Positions 10,279 through 18,938 of a stretch of DNA of 64,000 bases are shown here, piece by piece; position 1 is the stretch's first letter, and the number at the start of each line of letters is the position of its first letter. A program made the translations under genes and the position numbers. A model generated the notes under the pieces. It saw only the letters and a program-made list of their open reading frames with translations. It did not search any database and was not told where the DNA came from. The DNA comes from JAACEU01 sp043816165. Lineage in GTDB: Bacteria; Patescibacteriota; Gracilibacteria; UBA1369; LOWO2-01-FULL-3. The stretch covers positions 1 to 64,000 of the forward strand of contig JBDRIE010000034.1 in the NCBI GenBank assembly GCA_043816165.1, given 5' to 3'.

Positions 10279-10731
10279 ATGACAGATAACAATGCGGACG
10301 CTTCTATACTTCTGCCTGTACTAAGGAAAATCCCGCTCTTTTCAAACTTAGACGAGAGTCTACACCGCGAAATCATTCAGCACATCGTGCTCATGTACTA
10401 TCCTGCAAACTATGTGATTTTTAAGGAAAATGATGGAGGGGATGCGCTTTATATCATCAAAAAGGGGACCATTCAGATATATAAAGAACCTAAAGAAGAA
10501 GGAGATTTACCTGGAAATGTAGCAGAAATCACAGATGGAGGATTTTTTGGAGAAATGGCGCTGGTTTCAGACCAACCAAGGAACGCCTCGTCAAAAACGC
10601 TGACTGAGAGCGAGGTTTTTATCCTTTCTAAAGACGATTTCAAGAAATTGCTCGATTCAAATCCCACTCTTGCAGAACAAATCAGTGCCGCAGTAGTTGA
10701 CCGCACGAATGAAAATCTAAGTAATCAGTAA
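10279..10731 (+). CDS. Stand-alone cyclic-nucleotide-binding domain protein
   Basis: 150 aa consisting of one cNMP-binding domain of the Crp/PKA type. The beta-barrel Gly residues (GGDALYIIKKGTIQIY) and the phosphate-binding cassette FGEMALVSDQPRNAS, with its Glu and Arg, are intact, so it should bind a cyclic nucleotide. There is no C-terminal HTH, so it is not a Crp-type DNA-binding regulator. It probably moves information to a partner protein. The next gene starts 1 nt after its stop. The cyclase at 47-2263 could supply its ligand. Confidence 0.88.
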   Translation: MTDNNADASILLPVLRKIPLFSNLDESLHREIIQHIVLMYYPANYVIFKENDGGDALYIIKKGTIQIYKEPKEEGDLPGNVAEITDGGFFGEMALVSDQPRNASSKTLTESEVFILSKDDFKKLLDSNPTLAEQISAAVVDRTNENLSNQ

Positions 10732-10732
10732 T

Positions 10733-11191
10733 ATGATCCTTTCTTGCCTAATTATCGCACATTTGATAGGCGACTTCCTTCTCCAACCAAGAAAGCTGGT
10801 TGATTGGAAAATCGTGAGTAAATGGGGGACTTTTGCTCACGTGTTCATCCACGCAGTCGTTGGGTTCGCAATTCTATTTCCATTCCTGATAAATGGCTAC
10901 TATCAACTGATTTATATCATTTTGGGAGTGAATTTTATGCACTATTGGATAGATGAAGCAAAGATAAATTACGCATTAACCCACGACAACAAGGTAAAAC
11001 CGTTCATTATCGATCAATTACTGCACTTTATTGTGCTCGCAATAGCATATTTGACCATTCTAAACATAGAGTTTACCCTTCCGGACACTCGATTCTACGA
11101 AATCTACACAGCACCAAAAACCATTACGCTCATGCTCGTAGTCGTACTTTTCGCCACAGTCCTAAATACTATGCGATTCCGAAAGAACTAA
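10733..11191 (+). CDS. DUF3307-like membrane protein
   Basis: 152 aa with four or five membrane helices. The N-terminus (AHLIGDFLLQPRKLVDWK) and the central HYWIDEAK stretch match what I know of the DUF3307 family, whose role is unknown. It lies 1 nt after the cNMP-binding gene and is surely cotranscribed, suggesting a membrane partner for it. It overlaps the convergent next gene at the stop codons. Confidence 0.8.
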   Translation: MILSCLIIAHLIGDFLLQPRKLVDWKIVSKWGTFAHVFIHAVVGFAILFPFLINGYYQLIYIILGVNFMHYWIDEAKINYALTHDNKVKPFIIDQLLHFIVLAIAYLTILNIEFTLPDTRFYEIYTAPKTITLMLVVVLFATVLNTMRFRKN

Positions 11192-12177
11192 TTTTCAAGA
11201 TTTTTGTGACCGTGATAGTCATGAGGTTTTTCGCCTATATCATCAACCAAAATATCCCTGGCAGAAACCTCTTTTTCCGCACTTAATTCCAGGAATGTAT
11301 AAGTCCAAACAGTATATGAGAAAATATCCACAATTCCATTCAAATAAGCCGCTAAAAGAAGCGCAATAAGTCCAAAAACTCCACCAATCACCACACTGGT
11401 TGCCGGAAGAGCAATCGTGGTGATATATCCCGTTATAAGCACTATCAAAGAAGGTACCATAAACACCAAAACCGCCTGTATTATCACCCTAATTCCTATC
11501 ATGATCATCAAAATGGTAATCAAAACGGTGTGTTTCCAGTTCATAATCACCAATTTCGCACTCTTTTTCATGGATTCGAAAACTCCCCTATCATCAATTA
11601 CGATAAAAAAGTCCGTATATGTGAACAATAAGGTCAGAATAAAGCTAATAATCAGGAGTAAAATGAACACGGGAAGGAACATTTTGAAAATGACAGGGCC
11701 CAAATTCCTCAAAACAAAAGCTATTTCGATCAAAATTGAGAAAAAAGCGAAGACTTTTATTAGCAAATGATACTCAAATAAAGGCAAAAATGACATAATT
11801 CCATGTCTCAACCCCGTTCCTGCACCTGCTTGTTGACCGTTTTTACGCCTGGCAATAGCCTGAATTGCTGAAGCCCTGGCGATAGTTGGAAGCAAAAAGT
11901 ATAAAATTGCGAAAATTATTGCGAAAATTATCAAAGGAAGTGTCAAGGAAATATTTGCTTTAATAAAATCCCAAATAAAAGTTACTACGTCATGTAAAAA
12001 ACTACTTTCAGCGTTCTCAAACAAGTACGATTTTTTGAATGCAAAAAACTGATACGCCATATATCCAACTCCCACAGTAGTCGTAAAAATAGCAGGCAAA
12101 AACCCAAACCAAACAATCAAACTCTTGCTCTTTTGAGTACTGCGCCACGAATCAACAATAACCTTCCTATAATCCAT
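11188..12177 (-). CDS. Multi-pass membrane protein, unknown function
   Basis: 329 aa with about six predicted membrane helices and a hydrophilic C-terminal tail ending in HDYHGHKNLEN. No family was recognised; it is similar in style to bacterial DUF-type integral membrane proteins. TAGAAT at 12185-12190 (minus strand) ends 7 nt before the ATG, so the message is probably leaderless. Its stop overlaps that of the preceding gene. Confidence 0.78.
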   Translation of the reverse strand: MDYRKVIVDSWRSTQKSKSLIVWFGFLPAIFTTTVGVGYMAYQFFAFKKSYLFENAESSFLHDVVTFIWDFIKANISLTLPLIIFAIIFAILYFLLPTIARASAIQAIARRKNGQQAGAGTGLRHGIMSFLPLFEYHLLIKVFAFFSILIEIAFVLRNLGPVIFKMFLPVFILLLIISFILTLLFTYTDFFIVIDDRGVFESMKKSAKLVIMNWKHTVLITILMIMIGIRVIIQAVLVFMVPSLIVLITGYITTIALPATSVVIGGVFGLIALLLAAYLNGIVDIFSYTVWTYTFLELSAEKEVSARDILVDDIGEKPHDYHGHKNLEN

Positions 12178-12215
12178 ACATGTAATTCTACTAGTGACAT
12201 TTTGAAAGTCAATTG

Positions 12216-12245
12216 TTGACTAAAACCCACCCCACAAAGTATATT
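12216..12245 (+). promoter_or_regulatory. Promoter of the CorA gene, leaderless geometry
   Basis: TTGACT (12216-12221), 18-nt spacer, TATATT (12240-12245). The box ends 6 nt before the ATG at 12252, so transcription should begin at or next to the start codon. Confidence 0.65.
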
Positions 12246-12251
12246 TCATTC

Positions 12252-13187
12252 ATGACAAAAAACACCGTAGAAAAAATCAAGTTTAAAGACAAAAATTTCA
12301 CTTGGGTATCAATAAACAGCCCGAATGAAAAAGCCATGTCTTACCTGAAAAAAACATACAAATTCCACCACCTGGACTTGGAGGATTGTTTATCAGAAGT
12401 ACATCAAAGACCAAAAATTGACGATTACGAAGATTATTTGTTCATGATTTTGCATGCTCCTGTAAGGCAGGGTGTGAAAAAACAGCTAAATACATCAGAA
12501 CTATACATATTTATCAGTCAAAATTTCATAATTACGATCCATCACAACAACCCAATAATTAAGGACGTATTTGAGAAATGTAAGAAGAAAAAGAAAGTAA
12601 AAGAGGAATATATGGGAAAAGGAACAGGATATTTCCTCTACATGATAATTGATGATCTTTTTGAGGCCGGATTCCCACTCCTTGATGACCTTAGTAAGCA
12701 CTTAAATGAGCTGGAAAAAGAGGTTTTTGACGAGGATCATTCAAAAGATAGATTGAAAGAAATTCTTTTATTAAAGAAAGACATAATCAACTTTAGACGC
12801 ATAATTATGCCGCAAAGAGCGATTGTGGCCCAGCTTGAGCATAAAAATAAGAAATTTTTGCCTGAAAAATTGGACGTATATTTCGACGATATAGTGGATA
12901 AGATAGAAAAAATCTGGAATAACCTGGAAAATTTGCAAGAATTGGCATCTTCACTTCAAGAGACAAACGAATCGATCATCTCGCACAACACTAATAATGT
13001 AATTAAAGTCCTGACTCTGTTTTCCGTCGTAATGTTGCCTTTGACCTTCATTACCGGATTTTACGGAATGAATATAAGTACGCTTCCTTATGCGGAAAGT
13101 TCGCAGTCGCACTTTATTATTTCAGGTATAATTATTGGAGTGGCCGTGCTGATGATTGGATATTTCAAATATAGGAAGTGGCTCTGA
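12252..13187 (+). CDS. corA: CorA-family divalent cation transporter
   Basis: 311 aa from ATG 12252 (MTKNTVEK). A longer reading from TTG 12213 would include the promoter and is rejected. A large cytoplasmic N-terminal funnel with long helices leads to two C-terminal membrane helices. The signature GMN lies at the end of the first one, in GFYGMNIS. CorA proteins form pentameric channels for Mg2+ (some carry Co2+, Ni2+ or Zn2+). The stop is TGA. Downstream lies a perfect hairpin. Confidence 0.9.
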   Translation: MTKNTVEKIKFKDKNFTWVSINSPNEKAMSYLKKTYKFHHLDLEDCLSEVHQRPKIDDYEDYLFMILHAPVRQGVKKQLNTSELYIFISQNFIITIHHNNPIIKDVFEKCKKKKKVKEEYMGKGTGYFLYMIIDDLFEAGFPLLDDLSKHLNELEKEVFDEDHSKDRLKEILLLKKDIINFRRIIMPQRAIVAQLEHKNKKFLPEKLDVYFDDIVDKIEKIWNNLENLQELASSLQETNESIISHNTNNVIKVLTLFSVVMLPLTFITGFYGMNISTLPYAESSQSHFIISGIIIGVAVLMIGYFKYRKWL

Positions 13188-13188
13188 G

Positions 13189-13210
13189 GGTGTCTTTGCA
13201 AAGACACCCA
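13189..13210 (+). terminator. Perfect hairpin after the CorA gene
   Basis: GGGTGTCTTT and AAAGACACCC form 10-bp arms around a GC loop, starting 1 nt after the stop. No T-run follows, so it may be a transcript-end or RNA-stability hairpin rather than a classic intrinsic terminator. Confidence 0.5.
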
Positions 13211-13235
13211 ATTACGTTTACTATAACTTTTAGTC

Positions 13236-13264
13236 TTGTCAAAAATGACTACTTTGTGTAAACT
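13236..13264 (+). promoter_or_regulatory. Likely rpsO promoter
   Basis: TTGTCA followed about 17 nt later by a weak -10 box (TAAACT). The leader would be about 25 nt. Positions may be off by a base. Confidence 0.4.
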
Positions 13265-13295
13265 AACGCCCGCTAAGTTTTTTTTATCAAAAGCA

Positions 13296-13559
13296 ATGAA
13301 ACACGACAAGAAGAAAAAAATAATGGGAAAATTTGGTGCCCACCAAAAGGATACCGGTTCATCCCAAGTACAAATAGCAGTGCTAACTGAAAGAATCAAT
13401 GAACTTTCAAAGCATCTTGAAGCTCATCCAAAAGACGATCACAGCCGGAAAGGACTGCTGACACTTGTTGGTAAAAGAAGAAAACACCTAAATTATATCC
13501 GACTACACAAGAAAGAGGATTATGAGAAATTACTAAAATCTCTAAAACTCAGAAAGTAG
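13296..13559 (+). CDS. rpsO: Ribosomal protein uS15
   Basis: 87 aa from ATG 13296 (MKHDKKKKIMGKF). A longer frame from 13236 includes 20 extra residues not seen in S15 and overlaps the promoter. The conserved core GSSQVQIAVLTERI, the HSRKGLLTLVGKRRKHLNY block and the C-terminal basic tail are all present. It binds 16S rRNA in the 30S platform. The neighbour pnp is in the order classic for bacteria (rpsO-pnp). Confidence 0.97.
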   Translation: MKHDKKKKIMGKFGAHQKDTGSSQVQIAVLTERINELSKHLEAHPKDDHSRKGLLTLVGKRRKHLNYIRLHKKEDYEKLLKSLKLRK

Positions 13560-13769
13560 ACGATCTTTAACATAATATTCATCCAGAAGCCGGAAGCGAA
13601 GCGGACGGCCTGCGAGCTAAGGCGAGCATAACGCGAGCGGACGCGAGCAACAATATGGAGCGAAGAGGAACTAAGTTACAGGATTCAGTGTATCTTAACA
13701 GGTAATTTGAATCTTGTTACTTCAGAACTTTTGGTTCCATTACTGGGCAAAAATTAACCCATTTTTATT
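13560..13769 (+). other. rpsO-pnp intergenic region with GC-rich imperfect repeats
   Basis: A patch at about 13585-13660 is far more GC-rich than its surroundings and repeats the word GCGAGC/GAGCGAA several times. It resembles short low-complexity intergenic repeats. Similar words recur at 29128-29190 after tRNA-Phe. No ORF is supported. Confidence 0.5.
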
Positions 13770-15974
13770 ATGGAACCAAAAACCGCAACAATGGACCTCG
13801 CAGGACGAGAGTTCAAAATCACCAATTCCCCGATTTCAACATACGCTACGGGGTATGCAGTTGTTTCTCTAGGAGACACTATTGTTATGGCGAACACTTC
13901 AATGAGCGAAAAAGGAAAAGAAGGAGCAGAATATTTTCCAATGTTCGTTGATTACGAAGAACCAATGTACGCTGCCGGAAAAATCAAAGGTAGTAGATTC
14001 GTTAAACGTGAAGGGCGACCTTCCGAAAACGCAGTCTTGATCGGTCGATTGATCGATCGGCCTATCCGTCCGTTATTCCCAAAAGGAACAACAAACGAAG
14101 TACAAATCATATGTACTACTCTTTCAGCAGATCTGGAAGTTGATCCTGGAACTACAGCAATGAACGCTGCATCAATGGCACTTCTGCTATCAGGAGCACC
14201 ATTCGAAGGACCAATTGGAGCTGTAAGAATGGGGTACAAAGATGGAAAACTTATCGTAAACCCAACTCATGAAGAAACAGATGAAGGAATATTAAATCTT
14301 ATAGTAGCAGGAACGCTTGATGCTATCACAATGGTAGAAGCGGCAGCAAAAGAAGTCACAGAAGAAGTTCTTCTGGAAGCTCTAGAACTGGCTCACAAAC
14401 ACATCAAAGAAATTTGCCAATTCCAGATAGACTATGCAGCTCAATTCGATATTAAAAAAATCGAAGCTGAGGTTGTTGTGCCTGACGAAGGATTAGTAGA
14501 AAAAGTAGCAGGAATGGTTTCAACAGCAGATTTAGATGGAATAGTTGGACCAACAAAAATGGAAGTGAAGAGCAAACTGCACGCAATTGAAGAAAAAGTA
14601 TTCGAAGCATTTGCAGAACAAATTGAAGCGGACGAAGTTTCAAAAGGAACTCTAGCTGAAATCGTAAACAAACTATTCGAAAAACAAATGAGAAAAAACA
14701 TTCTCGAAAAAGAAACTAGAATAGATGGAAGAAAACTAGATGAAGTTCGTAAAATATCTGTATTCCTAGACGTTCTACCAAGAGCTCACGGTTCAGCTAT
14801 TTTCCAAAGAGGAGAGACAGCATCCCTTTCAATAACAACTTTAGGAGGTCCCGGTGACGCTCAGATCGTAGATACTATGGAATCTGACCTTACCAAAAGA
14901 TATTTCCACCACTACAACTTCCCGCCTTATGCTGTAGGTGATATCAAGATGCTACGAGGAGCGAGCAGACGTGATATAGGACACGGAGATTTAGGAGAAA
15001 GAGCAATTGTCCCGGTTCTCCCGGACGAAAAAGAGTTTGGATACACGATTTGGGTGAATTCACAGATTATCAAATGTAACGGGTCAAGCTCAATGGCCGG
15101 TACATGCGGATCTACGTTGTCACTAATGGCCGCAGGTGTACCAATCAAAAGACCGGTTGCTGGTATCGCAATGGGGCTAGTTTCTGATGGAGAAAAAGGA
15201 ATATACAAAGTACTTTCAGACATTCAAGGAATGGAGGACTTCGCAGGTGACATGGACTTCAAAGTCACAGGTACATCAGAAGGAATCACAGCATTACAAA
15301 TGGATATCAAGATAAAAGGACTTTCAACAGAACTAATGAAGCAAGCACTAGATCAAGCGAAACAAGGTAGAGCTCACATCATGGATGAAATGTTAAAGGT
15401 CATCCCGGAGCCAAGAAAAGAGCTTTCATCATACGCTCCATTGATTATGACTATCCAAATCGATCCGGAAAAGATCGGGGCGGTTATTGGAAAAGGAGGA
15501 GAAACAATCCAAGAAATTACAAAAGAATGTGAAGTGGAAATCGATATTGCAGACGACGGATTGATCACAGTTACAGCTCCTGACCAAGAAAAAGGAAAGA
15601 AAGCTGAAGACTGGATTGCAAAAATCACTTACGAACCAAAAGCTGGTGAAATATTTGAAGGAAAAGTTGTAAAAATCATGGAATTCGGAGCATTCGTAGA
15701 ATTCTTACCTGGGAAAGACGGACTGGTTCACATTTCAAAACTTTCAAAAGATAGAGTAAACAAAGTAGAGGACGTAGTGAAAGAAGGTGACAAGGTAAAA
15801 GTAAAATTGATGGAAGTAGACGCACAAGGAAGATACAATCTTTCAATGAAAGACGCGATCGACAGTCCTGTCACAGGAGGAGACGCACCAGCGCCAAAAA
15901 AGGATGATCTTGATAAACCACAAGGTGCAAAAGGAGAACCACTAGAAGGAACACAATCAGTCAGAGAAGTCTAG
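13770..15974 (+). CDS. pnp: Polyribonucleotide nucleotidyltransferase (PNPase)
   Basis: 734 aa. Phosphorolytic 3'-5' exoribonuclease that degrades mRNA and can add 3' tails. Two RNase PH domains (about 5-220 and 310-545), a KH domain with IGKGGETIQEI (about 570) and an S1 domain with GEIFEGKVVKIMEFGAF (about 630-700) are in canonical order. The active-site segment around GTCGSTLSLMAAGVPI is intact. No clear promoter lies in the 210 nt upstream, so read-through from rpsO is likely. tRNA-Gly begins 7 nt after the stop and may be on the same transcript. Confidence 0.98.
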   Translation: MEPKTATMDLAGREFKITNSPISTYATGYAVVSLGDTIVMANTSMSEKGKEGAEYFPMFVDYEEPMYAAGKIKGSRFVKREGRPSENAVLIGRLIDRPIRPLFPKGTTNEVQIICTTLSADLEVDPGTTAMNAASMALLLSGAPFEGPIGAVRMGYKDGKLIVNPTHEETDEGILNLIVAGTLDAITMVEAAAKEVTEEVLLEALELAHKHIKEICQFQIDYAAQFDIKKIEAEVVVPDEGLVEKVAGMVSTADLDGIVGPTKMEVKSKLHAIEEKVFEAFAEQIEADEVSKGTLAEIVNKLFEKQMRKNILEKETRIDGRKLDEVRKISVFLDVLPRAHGSAIFQRGETASLSITTLGGPGDAQIVDTMESDLTKRYFHHYNFPPYAVGDIKMLRGASRRDIGHGDLGERAIVPVLPDEKEFGYTIWVNSQIIKCNGSSSMAGTCGSTLSLMAAGVPIKRPVAGIAMGLVSDGEKGIYKVLSDIQGMEDFAGDMDFKVTGTSEGITALQMDIKIKGLSTELMKQALDQAKQGRAHIMDEMLKVIPEPRKELSSYAPLIMTIQIDPEKIGAVIGKGGETIQEITKECEVEIDIADDGLITVTAPDQEKGKKAEDWIAKITYEPKAGEIFEGKVVKIMEFGAFVEFLPGKDGLVHISKLSKDRVNKVEDVVKEGDKVKVKLMEVDAQGRYNLSMKDAIDSPVTGGDAPAPKKDDLDKPQGAKGEPLEGTQSVREV

Positions 15975-15981
15975 AAGGTGC

Positions 15982-16056
15982 GCGGGTATCGTATAATGGC
16001 TATTACATTGCCTTGCCAAGGCAGAGACACGAGTTCGATTCTCGTTACCCGCTCCA
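15982..16056 (+). tRNA. tRNA-Gly (GCC)
   Basis: 75 nt with encoded CCA. The acceptor GCGGGTA pairs with TACCCGC, discriminator T. The anticodon loop TTGCCAA gives GCC. The T arm CGAGTTCGATTCTCG is standard. It sits 7 nt after pnp. The last 21 nt are copied at 16201-16223. Confidence 0.97.
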
Positions 16057-16098
16057 TTAAAAAAGCGGCTGGCCCAAAGGGTCCGACGGTTTTTTAAC
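16057..16098 (+). terminator. Intrinsic terminator after tRNA-Gly
   Basis: Imperfect GC-rich stem with CCC/GGG around an AAA loop, flanked by an A-run and followed by TTTTTT near 16090. It should end the pnp/tRNA-Gly transcript. Confidence 0.65.
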
Positions 16099-16386
16099 TT
16101 GAGTGAGGGACGACTGCATCGCCTCGTAGAGTTGCTAGATCTAGCTGCGAAGAAGGAGAGTAACGACTGATTGAGCAGGTTGAGCTAGTACGCAGAGCGC
16201 CGATTCTCGTTACCCGCTCCATTGCTTTGAAGAAGGAGCTTTAGCGACTGACTGAAAAGGAATGGGCGGAGTATCTCGAGCAACGCGAGAGGCCCGCTCC
16301 AAGGTTTTTGGCTTGTCTTAATTGAAAGTTCGACGTGTTAATATTTACTATTTATTTTTCTGAATAGACCAGTAGACTAATTTAGT
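16099..16386. other. Non-coding stretch with tRNA-Gly fragments
   Basis: Between tRNA-Gly and mntP. It contains the 23-nt tRNA copy, repeats of GAAGAAGGAG and CGACTGA, and short palindromes such as CTCGAGCAACGCGAG. No gene is supported. It looks like the residue of a small insertion or degenerate tRNA duplication. Confidence 0.5.
16201..16223 (+). repeat. Direct copy of the tRNA-Gly 3' end
   Basis: 23 nt identical to 16036-16058 (T-arm 3' half, acceptor strand and CCATT) with no tRNA body in front. The copies are 142 nt apart. A shorter partial match (CCCGCTCCA) recurs at about 16293. This is how integrase attachment remnants look at tRNA 3' ends. Confidence 0.7.
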
Positions 16387-16947
16387 ATGGAAATAGTAAA
16401 CACATTCATAGTTGCTTTTGCTTTAGCAATGGATTCATTCACTGTATCGATTAGTGGAGGAGCAATTATGGAAAAAGTTAGAGTCAAAAATGCAATTTTG
16501 GTAGGTGCATATTTTGGTTTGTTTCAATGTGTTATGTTTGTTTTAGGTTATGTTGGAGGAGATAATTTAAGAAATTATATTGATTCATATGATCACTGGA
16601 TAGCTTTAGGCCTTTTAATTTTTATTGGAGGGAAAATGATTATTGAATCTTTTAGTAAAACAGATGGACAAGCATTTTCATTAAAACATAAGACCCTTTT
16701 AATATTGGCTATTGCAACTAGTATTGATGCACTTGGAGTAGGACTCAGTTATTCTTTCCTAAATAAATCAGTTCTTGTCCCTTCGATCACAATAGGCATT
16801 GTGGCTTTCTTATTTTCTGGCTTTGGACTTTATTTAGGTAAAATTTTAAAACAAATATTAAAGAAGAAGGCTGAATTAATTGGTGGAATTATTTTAATTG
16901 CAATAGGAATCAATATTGCAATTGAACATGGTGCATTTAGTTTTTAA
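16387..16947 (+). CDS. mntP: MntP-family manganese efflux pump
   Basis: 186 aa with six membrane helices. The family signature FALAMDSFTVSISGG sits in helix 1, and its pseudo-repeat IATSIDALGVGLS in helix 4; the Asp residues in both are the expected metal-site residues. MntP proteins export Mn2+. Codon and base use are more AT-rich than the preceding region. No clear -10 was found close to the ATG. Confidence 0.93.
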   Translation: MEIVNTFIVAFALAMDSFTVSISGGAIMEKVRVKNAILVGAYFGLFQCVMFVLGYVGGDNLRNYIDSYDHWIALGLLIFIGGKMIIESFSKTDGQAFSLKHKTLLILAIATSIDALGVGLSYSFLNKSVLVPSITIGIVAFLFSGFGLYLGKILKQILKKKAELIGGIILIAIGINIAIEHGAFSF

Positions 16948-17058
16948 GGCCAATAAAAACCCTCCAATAAGTACGCAACGCGCCTTCAATGTGGGGCTCC
17001 ATACAGGAAAAAACACCCCACGCCCGTACAACTTGCACGAACGCAGGATCTCAATATA

Positions 17059-17322
17059 TTATTCTACAATATCTTCCATTGTTTCGTACTTATCCAATTT
17101 CCATCCTTTCCAGTCTTTGTAGTTTCCGTATTTCATCATAACCAGCGAACAAACAAGCAGTCCAACAGCACCAACAATAAGTAGAGAGACGACCCATTTG
17201 TATAATTTTTTCTTATCCAGCTTCGCCGCCCAAATAACAAACAGAACGACACCGAGAAAAAAGACCAGACAAAAAAGTTTCAGAGGTAGGAAACCCACTC
17301 CAAAGTGTGCATAATCCATCAT
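17059..17322 (-). CDS. Small membrane protein, two helices
   Basis: 87 aa with hydrophobic segments at about 12-32 and 44-62 and a charged C-terminus (GWKLDKYETMEDIVE). No family was recognised. It lies 43 nt downstream of the MATE gene on the same strand and may share its transcript. Confidence 0.55.
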   Translation of the reverse strand: MMDYAHFGVGFLPLKLFCLVFFLGVVLFVIWAAKLDKKKLYKWVVSLLIVGAVGLLVCSLVMMKYGNYKDWKGWKLDKYETMEDIVE

Positions 17323-17364
17323 AAAAATGAGGGTTAAAAATACTGAAGCAATTATAGCACAAAA

Positions 17365-18741
17365 TCACTCAGTTCGAGCTATCAGCCCTTCAGTAATCCT
17401 AGTTTTCTTCCATTTTCCCCTAACAAAAACAATGTACGCAATTACTCCCGCACAAACATTTGTAACCGGGAACGCCCACCAAAGACCTTCAGCCCCAAGA
17501 GATGTGTATGTCGAAAGAATATAAGCAAGTGGTATCTGAAGACCCCACAAAGAAACAACCGAAATAGCCATAGCGGTTCCGGTATTGCCAGCGCCTCTGA
17601 AGGTACCATTAAAAATTTGCTGAATAGCAATAAATCCAAATGAAAACGCAATGATTTTGATGAACTTAGTACTCTCCATAATTACAGAATGTTCTCCGGG
17701 AATGAATAAAGCGGAAACCGTTTCCCCGAAAAAGAAAGACAACACACCCACAACACTCAAAATCACGAACCCGATCAAAACTCCTTTTCTTGAAGCCTTT
17801 TCAGCGCGTTCCACATTCCTAGCGCCAAGATTTTGCCCAACCATAGTCGAAGTCGCCATGGATAATCCCAGAGCAGGCAAGATAACAAGGCCCATTAGCT
17901 CACCACCAATTCCATAAGCGGCAGTAATTGTTGTCCCAAAACCGGCCACCAAAAACACCATAAAAATCATAGCAAGAGATCGAGTCGACATCTCAATGGA
18001 AGTAGGAAATCCAAGCGCAAAAAGTTTCTTTATAAATTTGAAATTGGGATAAAGATTTTTCCACTTTAACCTCACTCCATGCCATCCCCTTATCAACAAA
18101 AACAAACCAATCGCAAATGCACATCCTTCTGTAATAATAGTGGCCATAGCCGCGCCCTTCACCCCAAAAGCGGGAATTGGTCCATAGCCTAAAATAAATA
18201 TTGGATCGATAATTAGATTCAACAAAACTGATCCCAAAATTATAAACATAGGAATTTTCACTTCACCTACACCACGTAATAAAGATTGAAAATTCATATA
18301 TCCAAAAACAAAAATCATCCCGATAAATGAAACTTGCAGGTATTCAGTAGACGCCATCGAAACCGCTTCTTCCGCCCCCATCAATCCGATAATATATGGG
18401 GATAAAAAATACCCCAAAACAGACACAAGAATCGAAATCAACGCAATCATAAAAACCGACTGACCCGCTACAAAGTCAACATTTTCATGATTCTTTTCTC
18501 CATAATACTGAGCTACCAAAATAGTACCCGCTGTCGATAAACCAATCCCCAAAGAAATAAACAAAAAAACCACAGGAAAGTTCATTGACATAGCAGCCAC
18601 AGCCACTTCTCCCAAACGTCCAACCCAAAATAGATCAGTCAAATGATATGCAGAATGAAGCAAATTCCCGATCACGATAGGAATAGCCAAAAACACCAAA
18701 GACTTAACAATAGACCCTTCCAGTAAATTCCTTCTTTTCAT
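17365..18741 (-). CDS. MATE-family multidrug/sodium antiporter
   Basis: 458 aa with 12 predicted membrane helices arranged as two six-helix halves, as in NorM/DinF-type MATE exporters, which expel cationic drugs or metabolites by Na+ or H+ exchange. The N-terminal segment SLVFLAIPIVIGNLLHSAYHLT is typical. TATAAA lies about 11 nt before the ATG on the minus strand, giving a very short leader. Substrate cannot be told from sequence. Confidence 0.93.
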   Translation of the reverse strand: MKRRNLLEGSIVKSLVFLAIPIVIGNLLHSAYHLTDLFWVGRLGEVAVAAMSMNFPVVFLFISLGIGLSTAGTILVAQYYGEKNHENVDFVAGQSVFMIALISILVSVLGYFLSPYIIGLMGAEEAVSMASTEYLQVSFIGMIFVFGYMNFQSLLRGVGEVKIPMFIILGSVLLNLIIDPIFILGYGPIPAFGVKGAAMATIITEGCAFAIGLFLLIRGWHGVRLKWKNLYPNFKFIKKLFALGFPTSIEMSTRSLAMIFMVFLVAGFGTTITAAYGIGGELMGLVILPALGLSMATSTMVGQNLGARNVERAEKASRKGVLIGFVILSVVGVLSFFFGETVSALFIPGEHSVIMESTKFIKIIAFSFGFIAIQQIFNGTFRGAGNTGTAMAISVVSLWGLQIPLAYILSTYTSLGAEGLWWAFPVTNVCAGVIAYIVFVRGKWKKTRITEGLIARTE

Positions 18742-18926
18742 TAAATTGAGATTTTATACAGTCTTACAAAAAAAGGGCAGTTTCAAGTCATGCCCAAGAC
18801 AGTAAGCGATTAGCAACCGCATCCTCCTTTTTTATCTCCGTCCATAATATGTAAGGTTAAGGATTATCACCTACATTTTATACTATTCCCCAAGATCTAA
18901 AAGATGAAATTTATATAAAGAATTGT

Positions 18927-18932
18927 TATAAT
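18927..18932 (+). promoter_or_regulatory. Extended -10 promoter, leaderless geometry
   Basis: TATAAT preceded by TGT. It ends 6 nt before the ATG at 18939, so the first transcribed base should be at the start codon. Confidence 0.65.
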
Positions 18933-18938
18933 CAAACC

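Noticed and set aside
12213..12251. TTG 12213 as the CorA start
   Set aside because: It would place the coding start upstream of both promoter boxes; ATG 12252 fits the promoter.
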